Shown one piece after another: positions 36,798-45,485 of a stretch of 64,000 nt of DNA. Below the pieces are notes generated by a model, which saw only the letters and a program-made list of their open reading frames with translations, was not told the origin of the DNA and ran no database searches. Each line of letters starts with the position of its first letter. Positions within the stretch are counted from its first letter, which is position 1. The DNA comes from Georgfuchsia toluolica (GTDB taxonomy: Bacteria > Pseudomonadota > Gammaproteobacteria > Burkholderiales > Rhodocyclaceae). The stretch lies in assembly GCF_907163265.1 (NCBI RefSeq), contig NZ_CAJQUM010000001.1, forward strand, positions 2,108,001 through 2,172,000, given 5' to 3'. The position numbers and the translations under genes were made by a program.

Positions 36798-37816
36798 TTT
36801 CTTCAACTGCCAAAGAAAATGGACGCATCGTGGTGTTCCGCGACTGCTGGAACATGGCGCCTCTGGTCACGGCGTTCGAGAGTCTCGGCTATGAAACCTG
36901 GGTTGATCGTCCTGATAGCGACCTGCGACAGTTAAGACATGGCGACGTGGTTGCCTGCGTGACCAATATCCACCTGGATATCAAACGGCCCTGGAAGGCC
37001 CTTGCTGCCAAGCGGCAGATCAATAACCTCGGAGCGCCCTTCATTTTCTGGGATCGGGATGGGCCGTCCCACATGGGGGAGAAAGCTTGGCGAATCTGGC
37101 TGCTTAAGCATGTCGAATTCATGGATGCCTACGCTACGCATACCTTGCAAGATGCTGGAAAATTTTCAGACGAGGTGGTTTATCTCCCGAACGCCGCCTG
37201 GACCGAGCGCTACAACCTGGCGGGGAGAACCCTTGAGTCCCTGCGTGACCGGGCGGCCTATCGTTACGATGTTTCTTTCTTCGGGCGTATTGATCCGGGC
37301 CGCTTTCCCGAAACTCATTTTCGTGCCGCCTTTGTTGAAAAACTGAAGCCGGTTCTGGAAGCAAGAAAGTTGCGTTATTTTTTTGGTGCTCATGATGTTC
37401 CTGTCGCGGAACAGATTCAACTGATCCAGACCTCAATCATCAACCTGAGTTTCTACGCTGGCTGCGATGTGCGCTATCAGGGGGGATATCATGGCGAACC
37501 CTTCAGTTGGGGGCTACCGGAACGGTGTTACGGTATCCCTGCCTGCGGCGGTTTCGTGCTCAATGACCAACGGGTCCATGCCTATGACGATTTTGTCGAT
37601 GGCAAGGAGTGGGTGGCCTTTTCCAGCTTTGACGACTGTGTCGGCAAGATTGCCTACTATGCGGACAACTTCGTCCTGACCCGTGAGATAGCCGAGGCGG
37701 CACATCATCGGGTCATGTCGGAACACCGCTACGTGGATCGCGCCGCCAAGCTGCTCCGCTTCTGCTTCTATTGGAAACAGAAGAAAGGCCTGCTACCCGT
37801 CCCGACCGGTCTCTGA
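36785..37816 (+). CDS. CgeB-like glycosyltransferase (GT1/GT4-type group)
   Basis: 343 residues from GTG 36785. The C-terminal part PERCYGIPACGGFVLND followed by VAFSSFDDCVGKIAYY resembles the CgeB/DUF3880 glycosyltransferase group, with the Glu-containing ER-patch that contacts the nucleotide sugar. The N-terminal half (WNMAPLVTAFESLGYETW, GAPFIFWDRDGPSHMG) is also consistent. It is probably a surface-glycan enzyme. The gene overlaps the previous one by 13 bases. It converges with the ligase gene, sharing 24 bases tail to tail. Confidence 0.75.
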   Translation: MSNLISSTAKENGRIVVFRDCWNMAPLVTAFESLGYETWVDRPDSDLRQLRHGDVVACVTNIHLDIKRPWKALAAKRQINNLGAPFIFWDRDGPSHMGEKAWRIWLLKHVEFMDAYATHTLQDAGKFSDEVVYLPNAAWTERYNLAGRTLESLRDRAAYRYDVSFFGRIDPGRFPETHFRAAFVEKLKPVLEARKLRYFFGAHDVPVAEQIQLIQTSIINLSFYAGCDVRYQGGYHGEPFSWGLPERCYGIPACGGFVLNDQRVHAYDDFVDGKEWVAFSSFDDCVGKIAYYADNFVLTREIAEAAHHRVMSEHRYVDRAAKLLRFCFYWKQKKGLLPVPTGL

Positions 37817-39175
37817 CTCGCCGGAGGGGGAACGCTGGTTTTGACGCGCCAGCACATTGAACATCAGGGCAAGAAACATGAATTGTTCGAACATGTGGTC
37901 CTGAAAGTTTCCGTCGACAACGCTGCGGATAAAAAAACCACTGACGACAAAAAGCAGGGTCAGGCCCGCCGGATTTCCGTAATGGGAAAAGGATATCCAC
38001 CCATGCAATGCCAGGATTCCGGCAAATACCAGCCACATCAGTAGCGCCGGAATGCCGACACCGAGGGTGAAGTTGAGAATGCCGCTATGGCAATTCTTGC
38101 TTGAAGCGTAATCCGGGTAGACCAATTGCATCGCATCGCCAAATGCGTTTCGTCCGTAGCCTACGCCGAGGGGGTGGTCGATGATCGCCAATCCGGCTTC
38201 CTTGGCCCACGCTATACGCATGTAGTTGGAATGTTCGACTATTACTCCGCTGGGAAGCTGGGGAAGAGGTTGGGAAGAATCCCGCCAGGCACGCTGGTGT
38301 TCGGTGTCGAGCGCCAGGTGGATGGTATCGATGAGGGTCAGCCAGCGCTGATCGGATTTGACGGAGATCCAGCCGAACGTACCAATACATGCCAATGCAA
38401 TAATGCCGATTGCCAACAGTTTCGTTGTCTTGAGACTCCGTCGCTTGGCGATAAGGGAGACCAGCACGCAGGAAATGATGAGCGCGATGAATCCCATGGT
38501 TCCGAAGCGGGTGCCCACCACATACGTTGCAAATATGCACATGGCGAACAACAGGCCCAGCCAGGCCTGGGATAGAGGCAGATAGGCGCGCTTGTAGAGC
38601 ATGCGGGCCATGACTTCGCTGCACAGAATCGCCATGAGCAGGTTGGTCAGAAGACTTATCCCGGTGCGGTTTTCAACAATACGGGTTTCCTGGAAGGGAA
38701 GCTTTCCCTCATGCCACCAGCGCCACAGCGTGTCGACATCATGCAGGCCGATTTGAAATGCCAGGGTCAAAGTCATGGCCATGGCCAGCAAGGGTCCGGA
38801 GCGCTCCGGCTGGCGCCGCGTGATGAGCGCTGCGACCATGAATCCGATAAGTCCGGTGATCCCGCTTCTTACCCATTGCCCCCAGAATTCCTTTAGGGCA
38901 GCATCGGTGTGTATGCCAAACAGAACTGCCTGGATGACGATCCAGGCAGAAAGCGCGAGAAAGGTAAGCCACAGAACCCTGTCGGCCAGGAAGCCCTTGA
39001 AAATACCGGACTTCCGGCATTGCCCCAGTGCGATGATCAATAGAACCAGAGTCAGGGCCAGGCGAAGAGCAATTGTGCCGGGGAGCGACCAGACGAAGAG
39101 CAGCACACAGGCTGGACCTACCAGCAGCCATTCGGACAAGGAAAAAGAATAAGTTCTGGATTGAGAAATTGTCAT
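37793..39175 (-). CDS. O-antigen ligase or polymerase (WaaL/Wzy family)
   Basis: 460 residues with about ten to twelve hydrophobic helices. A large periplasmic loop (about residues 265-340) contains EHSNYMRIAWAKEAG and IDHPLGVGYGRNAFGDAMQL. This loop with a conserved HNxxL-like segment is the hallmark of the O-antigen ligase fold (Wzy_C/WaaL). After it CHSGILNFTLGVGIPALLMWL continues. WaaL ligates O-antigen to core; a Wzy polymerase cannot be excluded. It is the last gene of the long minus-strand run and overlaps the GT9 stop by four bases (ATGA). Confidence 0.85.
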   Translation of the reverse strand: MTISQSRTYSFSLSEWLLVGPACVLLFVWSLPGTIALRLALTLVLLIIALGQCRKSGIFKGFLADRVLWLTFLALSAWIVIQAVLFGIHTDAALKEFWGQWVRSGITGLIGFMVAALITRRQPERSGPLLAMAMTLTLAFQIGLHDVDTLWRWWHEGKLPFQETRIVENRTGISLLTNLLMAILCSEVMARMLYKRAYLPLSQAWLGLLFAMCIFATYVVGTRFGTMGFIALIISCVLVSLIAKRRSLKTTKLLAIGIIALACIGTFGWISVKSDQRWLTLIDTIHLALDTEHQRAWRDSSQPLPQLPSGVIVEHSNYMRIAWAKEAGLAIIDHPLGVGYGRNAFGDAMQLVYPDYASSKNCHSGILNFTLGVGIPALLMWLVFAGILALHGWISFSHYGNPAGLTLLFVVSGFFIRSVVDGNFQDHMFEQFMFLALMFNVLARQNQRSPSGESETGRDG

Positions 39176-40338
39176 TCGACTGGCGGTCCTGGTTGTTCAG
39201 CGGTCAGGGTGGGCAATAGCGCGGATACAGCATCCTGCACTGCGGCAAGCGTCAGCGCTTCCATGCAAAGTGCTTTGGCACAGGCCGAGGCAGGACGGGC
39301 ACAGTGGCGTACCCAGTTTACGGTTGTTCGTTCGAAGAGCATCCGGCCATCCCGGCAGGGAAACTCCGCAATGGTCACAGCGCGGTAGGGGTGTTCGCGC
39401 CAGAACTGTCCGGGACCGTAGATGATGGCCGAACCCGGGCCGAAAAGGGTGACGCTCGGGGTGCCGGTAGCCTTGCTCAGGTGGGCGATGCCAGTGTCGG
39501 GCGAAATGAGCAAAGTTGCCCCAGCCAGCAAATGCCATAGCTGGACGAGATCCAGTTTGCCGGCGAAGGAAAGGTATTCCCCATTCGGATCGCACTGCCG
39601 CACCAGAGCCTCCTCGCCAGGACCGCCGCTCCAGACAATTGCGTATCCCTGATCTTCCAGCCAGGCGGCGAGGCCGCGCCAGCGTTCCGGTATCCAATGA
39701 CGTAGCGGGGAACTCGCGCCCACGTGCAGGACGCAATAAGGTTTGGGCGGCATTGAAAAGTCGCGGCAGGGTGGTGCAGGCCAATCGCGGGTTTGGAATG
39801 CTTTTGGGGGCGGTCCTTCTGCTAATGATGCCGCCATGTCGGGCCAGGCAGTAGGGTTGGCTGGATAAGGGCGCAGCTCGTCGATCAGCCAGTTTTTCCA
39901 GGCGGGAGTGTCACCCTCAAAACCGACGATCCAGCGTGCGCCGAGACTGGCTGCAAGCGGCGAATAACGATTTTCCGCAGGGATAATCACCAGGTCCGGG
40001 CGAGGCAGGCGAAACAGCGCAAGCAGGGAGGCAAGGCGTTTCGGATTGAATGGATGGGCATGAACGTCATAAGGACGGCCGGCAAACAGCGGAACAGTAG
40101 CGGGTGGTGTAGCCAAATGAATTGCTGCCTCGGGAAAACCCTGGCGCAGTTTGGCCAGCAATCCGGCGAGCATGATGGTATCGCCCAGAAGCAGATGATG
40201 CAGGACGAGAATATTGCGCGGTGGAACGGGGTGCCGGAACCAGCGGGTCGGCAGGCGCATGATCAGCAGGATGAATACCAGCAGTCGGCCTGGAACCCGG
40301 GAGTTGTTCAGCATCCGGTCGAGGAACCTGGGTTTCAC
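39172..40338 (-). CDS. GT9 heptosyltransferase-family protein
   Basis: 388 residues. GT9 fold: NILVLHHLLLGDTIMLAGLL near the start, a mid segment YCVLHVGASSPLRHWIPERW, and the ligand-binding LLISPDTGIAHLSKATGTPS followed by VTLFGPGS. It probably adds heptose or a related sugar to the LPS core or O-unit; the exact donor cannot be read. It starts at GTG 40338, which overlaps the TGA of the severed AsnB tail frame (GTGA), implying former translational coupling to an intact asnB. Confidence 0.88.
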   Translation of the reverse strand: MKPRFLDRMLNNSRVPGRLLVFILLIMRLPTRWFRHPVPPRNILVLHHLLLGDTIMLAGLLAKLRQGFPEAAIHLATPPATVPLFAGRPYDVHAHPFNPKRLASLLALFRLPRPDLVIIPAENRYSPLAASLGARWIVGFEGDTPAWKNWLIDELRPYPANPTAWPDMAASLAEGPPPKAFQTRDWPAPPCRDFSMPPKPYCVLHVGASSPLRHWIPERWRGLAAWLEDQGYAIVWSGGPGEEALVRQCDPNGEYLSFAGKLDLVQLWHLLAGATLLISPDTGIAHLSKATGTPSVTLFGPGSAIIYGPGQFWREHPYRAVTIAEFPCRDGRMLFERTTVNWVRHCARPASACAKALCMEALTLAAVQDAVSALLPTLTAEQPGPPVE

Positions 40339-40480
40339 ACCTGACTCCGCAGACGGTCCAATTGGTGCAGGCTCTCGTCGAGCAGCAAGAGTTGCAACAA
40401 CTGTTCGGCGAGGTGCTGGGCGCCGTCATAGTAGGCACTCGCCAGACGGTCTATGGGATCCTTTTTCAAAAGGTTACCCG
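40335..40480 (-). pseudogene. Severed C-terminus of AsnB (frameshift)
   Basis: In the frame one base away from asnB, the minus strand continues GTRLSALTGNLLKKDPIDRL then ASAYYDGAQHLAEQLLQLLL and LDESLHQLDRLRSQV before stopping at 40335. This is the sort of helical tail expected for asparagine synthases of this group (from memory). One inserted base near 40507-40510 (a run of three G on the coding strand) would join it to asnB and replace the short tail VWERGSPH. Its stop overlaps the next gene's start. Confidence 0.65.
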
Positions 40481-42199
40481 TTAATGCGGAGAGCCTCGTT
40501 CCCATACCCTCCACGCGTCCCGGAGGTCACCGCGAAGCCAATCGCCCAGCGGAGGATTGAAACCCCGTTTCTTGCGCTCGAAAAGCTGCAGGCGGCTCAG
40601 GGGAACCATGACGGCGTTGAGGAAATGTTTTGCGGGGTGCGTGTAGCGGGCCGCTGGCGCAACCAGCGCCAGCTTTTCCAGCCAGTGGTGGTCCAGCAAC
40701 GGCGCGCGCAATTCGAGCCCGTGGGCCATGGTGCACAGATCTGCCTTGCGCAGGATGTACTCGGGCAGCGTGTTGGCGAAATCACAGGCCAGCATATATT
40801 CCAAAGGCATTGACGGATTCGTGTCGATGGGTCGCCACCAGACTTCGCTTTCCAGTTTCTGGCTGGCGCTCAAGAAGCGCCGCTGGGCCGGAGTAAACCC
40901 CGAGAAGCGCAAGGTATAAGCCAGTTCCCACGGGAGCCTCAGTTCATCCGCCAGGCGACTCCAGCCTTTCCCGTCCAGCGACACCGGCGCGGGCAGGGGC
41001 AATTTCAGCCCGGCCCGCCAGTGAGTACGAAGGTGTTTGGGATGACGTTTGTAGCCGGCAAAGATCTCGTCGCCACCATCGCCACCGAGTACCACGGTCA
41101 CATGCTTGACGGTTTCCCGCGCCAGGAACCAGGTTGGTATGCTGGATGGGTCGGCAAACGGCTCATCCAGATCCGCGACGATGCGATCGAAAGCGTCACC
41201 CAGACGCATCGGAATGGAAATGGAGGTATTGGGCAGGCCCAGGACCCCGGAAATTTCCGCGGCTTCGATGCTCTCGTCAAAGCTGGAGTCCGGAAACGCT
41301 GCCGTGAAGGTTCCCAAATCACTACGGCCGCTGCTGGCCAGAATGCTGGCAATCGCGCTGGAGTCAATGCCGCCGGAAAGGAAGACGCCCAAGGGACGAT
41401 CCGCCGCGGTGCGCAGCATGACCGCACGCCGCAGTTCCTCCAGCGCTTCCTCGACGGCCGATGTTCCGGGGGGCTGGCCATTGCGCTCGGGCAGGAACCA
41501 GTAACGGTTTTTTTGAAGGTGGCCGGTGACAAGGTCATATGTCAGATAGTGGGCATTTTCAAGGCGGCGCAGGCGTGAAAAAATCGTCCGCGGTGCCGGA
41601 ATGTAGCGATGGGCGAGGTAGGCATCAATGGCCTCGGGATCGAATGCCCGCTGGTTAACCGGAAGCCAGGGCAGCAAACAGCGAACTGTCGAACCGAAGG
41701 CAATGCCATCGGCTTGAACACCATAGACGAGCGGTTTGAGGCCGAGGCGATCGCGGGCCAGAAAGACCTTGCCCAGGCGCAGATCGAGGATGACCAGGGC
41801 GAACATCCCGCGCAAATGTTCCAGAAGTGCAGGAAAACCGAATTCCTGGTAGGCGCGCAGGATGAATTCGGTATCGGAATGCGTGCGGAAGGGAATGCCC
41901 TGGGCAGCCATGGCGGCAGCTTGTGCTTCCCAGCCATAGACCTCGCCGTTGTAACAGAGCCAGATCTGATTGTCATCACTGGCCATGGGTTGGTCAGCAA
42001 CCGGGCGGGGATCGCGGATGGACAGACGGGCATGCAGCAAGGCTGAAGTCGCCGCAGCTTCAGGACCGACCTGGTTTTGCTGTTGCCACGCTATTTCGTG
42101 GGAGGCGTCGGGGCCGCGCTTGGCCAGTGCGGCAAGCATGGCACGCCGGGTGGCCGGCGCCAGGGGACGATTACCGAAAAAGCCGGCGATGCCGCACAT
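40481..42199 (-). CDS. asnB: Glutamine-hydrolysing asparagine synthase AsnB, C-terminally frameshifted
   Basis: 572 residues as read. The glutaminase domain begins MCGIAGFFG with the catalytic Cys2 and CYNGEVYG. The synthetase domain carries the PP-loop SGGIDSSAIASIL (about residue 255) and VLGGDGGDEIFAGYKRH. AsnB-type proteins in surface-glycan loci often amidate a uronic acid. It lies between the deacetylase and GT9. The last residues VWERGSPH look foreign and the true C-terminus lies in another frame (40335-40480). The change is either a sequencing error or a recent mutation; the catalytic core is intact. Confidence 0.9.
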   Translation of the reverse strand: MCGIAGFFGNRPLAPATRRAMLAALAKRGPDASHEIAWQQQNQVGPEAAATSALLHARLSIRDPRPVADQPMASDDNQIWLCYNGEVYGWEAQAAAMAAQGIPFRTHSDTEFILRAYQEFGFPALLEHLRGMFALVILDLRLGKVFLARDRLGLKPLVYGVQADGIAFGSTVRCLLPWLPVNQRAFDPEAIDAYLAHRYIPAPRTIFSRLRRLENAHYLTYDLVTGHLQKNRYWFLPERNGQPPGTSAVEEALEELRRAVMLRTAADRPLGVFLSGGIDSSAIASILASSGRSDLGTFTAAFPDSSFDESIEAAEISGVLGLPNTSISIPMRLGDAFDRIVADLDEPFADPSSIPTWFLARETVKHVTVVLGGDGGDEIFAGYKRHPKHLRTHWRAGLKLPLPAPVSLDGKGWSRLADELRLPWELAYTLRFSGFTPAQRRFLSASQKLESEVWWRPIDTNPSMPLEYMLACDFANTLPEYILRKADLCTMAHGLELRAPLLDHHWLEKLALVAPAARYTHPAKHFLNAVMVPLSRLQLFERKKRGFNPPLGDWLRGDLRDAWRVWERGSPH

Positions 42200-42250
42200 C
42201 AGGCATGAACTCGTGCAATGATTTTTCTGCTGGACATTCTTCGCGTCTTC

Positions 42251-43075
42251 TCAATGCTTGCGGCGAGTGGCATACCAATGCGCCAGCGTGGGATGACGAT
42301 AGAGCCACAGGCGGCTGAGCAACCAGCGTGCCCCCTTGTCCTTGACAACAATGCGGTGAATATAAGCGGGATCGTCACCCGGCAGGTTTGCACCCGGGAC
42401 GGTAGTGTAGAGATGGCGGTAGCCCGCGTTCCTGGCTACGGCAAGGTAATCATCGTCGAAATATCCCTGCGGCCAGCAAAGGTGGTCACTGGTACTGCCG
42501 AGACGGGTTTCAAGAAGGGATCGGGCCGACGCGAGGTCGCTGGCCAGCGCGTGGCGCTTTTCAGCCGGGGCGACGCAGGTCTTGTCCCAGCGGTTATGTG
42601 TGTGGGTATGTGAATGGAATTCGAAGGTGCCGGCCGAAACCATGGCCTCAATCTCACTCCAGCGCACGATAACCTCATCCGAACGGCCCTCGGCGATGAT
42701 TCGTTTGCAGACATTATGCTCAGGGGTCGCTGGCAGGTTGTTGCTTCCCTGATTGGCGTGGGGCCGCCGCGGGCCTTCCCTGACCCAGCCGGTGACGACG
42801 AACATGAGCGCCGTAAATGCAAATTTTTCCAGCACCGGATGTGCGTACACCCAGTTATCCAGGTAGCCATCGTCGAAGCTAAGCACCACTGATTTGTCTG
42901 GAACCGGGTTGCCCGCGAGATAGGCGCCAAACTGATTGGCATCAAGGGTGCGATAGCCCGCCGCGGAAAGGGCTGCCATCTGCTCCGCGAAATGGCCAGG
43001 TGTCAGCGTGACCAGGCCGGGACAGGGCGATATGTGGTGGTACATCAGTACCGGCACGGAGCGGGCGGGCTTCAC
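42251..43075 (-). CDS. Polysaccharide deacetylase family protein (NodB/CE4)
   Basis: 274 residues. CE4 motifs: VPVLMYHHIS, motif 1 LSFDDGYLDNW (two Asp), motif 2 FEFHSHTHTHNRWD (HxxxH zinc site) and motif 3 CWPQGYFDDDYL. No signal peptide is obvious, so it may act in the cytoplasm or at the membrane face on the growing O-unit. Its GTG/ATG start overlaps the preceding GT4 stop by four bases. Substrate is inferred to be an N-acetyl sugar of the glycan. Confidence 0.88.
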   Translation of the reverse strand: MKPARSVPVLMYHHISPCPGLVTLTPGHFAEQMAALSAAGYRTLDANQFGAYLAGNPVPDKSVVLSFDDGYLDNWVYAHPVLEKFAFTALMFVVTGWVREGPRRPHANQGSNNLPATPEHNVCKRIIAEGRSDEVIVRWSEIEAMVSAGTFEFHSHTHTHNRWDKTCVAPAEKRHALASDLASARSLLETRLGSTSDHLCWPQGYFDDDYLAVARNAGYRHLYTTVPGANLPGDDPAYIHRIVVKDKGARWLLSRLWLYRHPTLAHWYATRRKH

Positions 43076-44157
43076 GCCCTGTGCCTTTCCGCCAGGCTGG
43101 CCAGATAGAAAGCTTCCATTTCCGCGGCCATGGTGGCAACGCTGAAACGAGTGCGGGTAATGGCGAGACCGGCTTCGCCCAGACGGCGGCGCAGAGCCGC
43201 ATCATCGACAAGGGTATATAGCGCCCGCGTCAGGGCCGCCTGATCCTTGGGCGGAACAAGCAGGCCATTGACCCCATCGCTGATGACTTCGGGAACACCA
43301 TCTACCGCAGTCCCGACGACCGCCAATCCGGCAGCCATGGCCTCGATGAACGAGGTACCCAGCGCTTCCTGCCAGGTGGCCAGGGCAAAGAAGTCGCAGC
43401 CGGCCAGAACATTGGGAATGTCGCGGCGCAATCCGAGCAAATGGATACGGTCTGTCAGGCCACATTCGGCGATATAGTCGCATAGCCGGTCATAGATCGG
43501 TCCATCACCCGCAAAGACCAGATGCACAGCAGGACGTTCGGCGAGGAGAGGTTTGGCGGCATTGATCAGGTCGAGGTGGCCTTTCTCAAAGCGAAGAATG
43601 GCCACGGTTGCAATCAGAATGCTGTCATCGGTCAGCCCCAGTTCGCGGCGCAGCGTACTGCAGGTTTCCGGCAGAGGCTCGATGCCGGTATACACCGTCG
43701 TCACGTTTTCGGCAGGTACCCCGACGGAAATCAGATAGTTGCGTACCCAATCACTGACCGTCACCACCTTGTGCGGCAGCTTACGGTAAGTGGCTGGAGA
43801 TGTGATCGGCAAAGCCAGGTGGCGGGTACGAACAATCAAGGGGGTCCGCGCCAGGCGGCCGGCAATGCCCCCGAGCAGGCTGTCATGGCCACTATGCGTA
43901 TTGACTACATCGAAGCGTTCGCGCCGCAACAGGCGGGCCAGCCGCCATGCGGCTACGAGGTCGCCGCCACCCCGCATGGGGATGCGGTGTACCGTAAAAC
44001 CAGCTTCCTCGGCGCGCACTCCGAGCCGAGCTTCGGGACGGCATGCAAGTTCCAGGGTATGGCCGCGCGCCCGCAGCGAGACCATTTCCTTGAAGATGCG
44101 GTGCTCCTGACCTCCCCATCCGGTGGAGGATTCCGTGTGCAGTATCTTTAAGGTCAT
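43072..44157 (-). CDS. GT4 family glycosyltransferase
   Basis: About 361 residues from ATG 44157 (MTLKILHTESSTGWGGQEHR). GT4: the N-terminal GGQEHRI loop, KVVTVSDWVRNYL, and the C-terminal EALGTSFIEAMAAGLAVVGT with the E-x7-E motif, preceded by GDGPIYDRL. It probably extends the O-unit in the cytoplasm. A TTG six bases upstream is a possible start. It is downstream of another GT4. Confidence 0.9.
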   Translation of the reverse strand: MTLKILHTESSTGWGGQEHRIFKEMVSLRARGHTLELACRPEARLGVRAEEAGFTVHRIPMRGGGDLVAAWRLARLLRRERFDVVNTHSGHDSLLGGIAGRLARTPLIVRTRHLALPITSPATYRKLPHKVVTVSDWVRNYLISVGVPAENVTTVYTGIEPLPETCSTLRRELGLTDDSILIATVAILRFEKGHLDLINAAKPLLAERPAVHLVFAGDGPIYDRLCDYIAECGLTDRIHLLGLRRDIPNVLAGCDFFALATWQEALGTSFIEAMAAGLAVVGTAVDGVPEVISDGVNGLLVPPKDQAALTRALYTLVDDAALRRRLGEAGLAITRTRFSVATMAAEMEAFYLASLAERHRA

Positions 44158-44232
44158 GGGCAATAGGGAAGTCAGCGCTTGCTGCCGACGTGAACAAGCG
44201 AAGATTATACCGGCTGCCTTGCCAGCGGCCGA

Positions 44233-45411
44233 TTACGCGGACTGCCCGCTTATGAATCCCGGTGTTGAATTTGATATGCCCGCATCGGGATTCAATAGTC
44301 CGTCATAAAGTGCGAGCAGGCGGCCGCTCATTTCCTTGGCAGTCAGCACCTGCGCCGCTCTACGCGCATTGATTGAACACATCATGCGGGTGTCTGCGTC
44401 AAGCAACCGGATCATGTTCTGCGACAGGGCCTTTATATCGCGGGCATCGTTGAGGAAACCCGCGCTGCTGGCTGCAACTATTTCCCCGGCGCCGCACTTG
44501 AGACTGGTGATCACCGGCAGTCCGCAGGCGAGAGCCTCAAGGACGGCATTGGACAGAGGGTCATAGAGGGTTGGAAGGACAAATACATCGGCAGCGCCAT
44601 AGAACGGCCTCGGGTCCGCCTGGGGGCCGGCGAAATGGATACGATTCGAGCCTAGCCTCTGGGCCTGGGCCTGGTAGCGGGAAGCGTGTTTGTCCTTGCC
44701 AACCACCAACAGATGCGCATGCGGCGGCAACCGAGCGATGGCCTCGATGGCGGGGCCGACCCCCTTGCGATCGTAGCCGGAGCCAAGCAGCAGAAACAGG
44801 ATTGCAGATTCCGGAATACCGTAACGACGGCGTATTTCCCCACGGTGAATAGCCAGTGCCGGAGAAAAGCGGTCAGCATCAACTGCGTTGTAGATAACAT
44901 GCAACTTTTCAGGGGCGATCCGAAAATGCTGGAGCACTTCCGACTTGACCATTTCCGAGATGCAGATGACGGCCTTCAGACGCGGACTGGCGAAAAGGCG
45001 CCGCTCTGCCGCAAGTCGGAAATGGTGCGCCGGATTAAGCGCAATCCTTGCTTTATCCCACCACGACATGTGTCGGCGCCGTTGTTCCAGCCAGACGCGG
45101 TGTACACCGTCACCGGCCCGGAAAATGTCGCAGCATGAAATACGTTCGTGGGACTGCACCAGCGTTGGCTGGTCGCGTTCGATGGCCTTGCAGACAGAGC
45201 GTCCGAAACTCCAGTCCCGCCATAAGCTGCCCAGGTAGAAGGGATTGCAAATTACCGGCTGAAAGACGCTCTCCCCTTCGGGCCACTGGCGTGTGTATAA
45301 GGACAGGGTCACGCCGCGATCTGCCAGCGCAGTCAGTGCCAGACTGACAAAGCGTTCAGCCCCTCCGTAGGGCGTGTAGCGTTGGCGTATGACGGCAAGT
45401 TGAAAGGACAT
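44233..45411 (-). CDS. WaaG-like GT4 glycosyltransferase
   Basis: 392 residues from ATG 45411 (MSFQLAVIRQRYTPYGGAER). GT-B fold of the WaaG/RfaG type: GGAERFVSLALTALADRGV, LQHFRIAPEKLHVIYNAVDA, LGSGYDRKGVGPAIEAIA, PTLYDPLSNAVLEALACGLP. WaaG transfers glucose to the heptose of the core; here it may act on core or O-unit. It shares its first fifteen residues with the remnant at 30381. Confidence 0.9.
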   Translation of the reverse strand: MSFQLAVIRQRYTPYGGAERFVSLALTALADRGVTLSLYTRQWPEGESVFQPVICNPFYLGSLWRDWSFGRSVCKAIERDQPTLVQSHERISCCDIFRAGDGVHRVWLEQRRRHMSWWDKARIALNPAHHFRLAAERRLFASPRLKAVICISEMVKSEVLQHFRIAPEKLHVIYNAVDADRFSPALAIHRGEIRRRYGIPESAILFLLLGSGYDRKGVGPAIEAIARLPPHAHLLVVGKDKHASRYQAQAQRLGSNRIHFAGPQADPRPFYGAADVFVLPTLYDPLSNAVLEALACGLPVITSLKCGAGEIVAASSAGFLNDARDIKALSQNMIRLLDADTRMMCSINARRAAQVLTAKEMSGRLLALYDGLLNPDAGISNSTPGFISGQSA

Positions 45412-45485
45412 GTTGGTGTTGTGCGCGCTATTACATGGTTTGTAAATCAGATAAAACGACCGACTTTTTCGGCGACAGCGCACTT

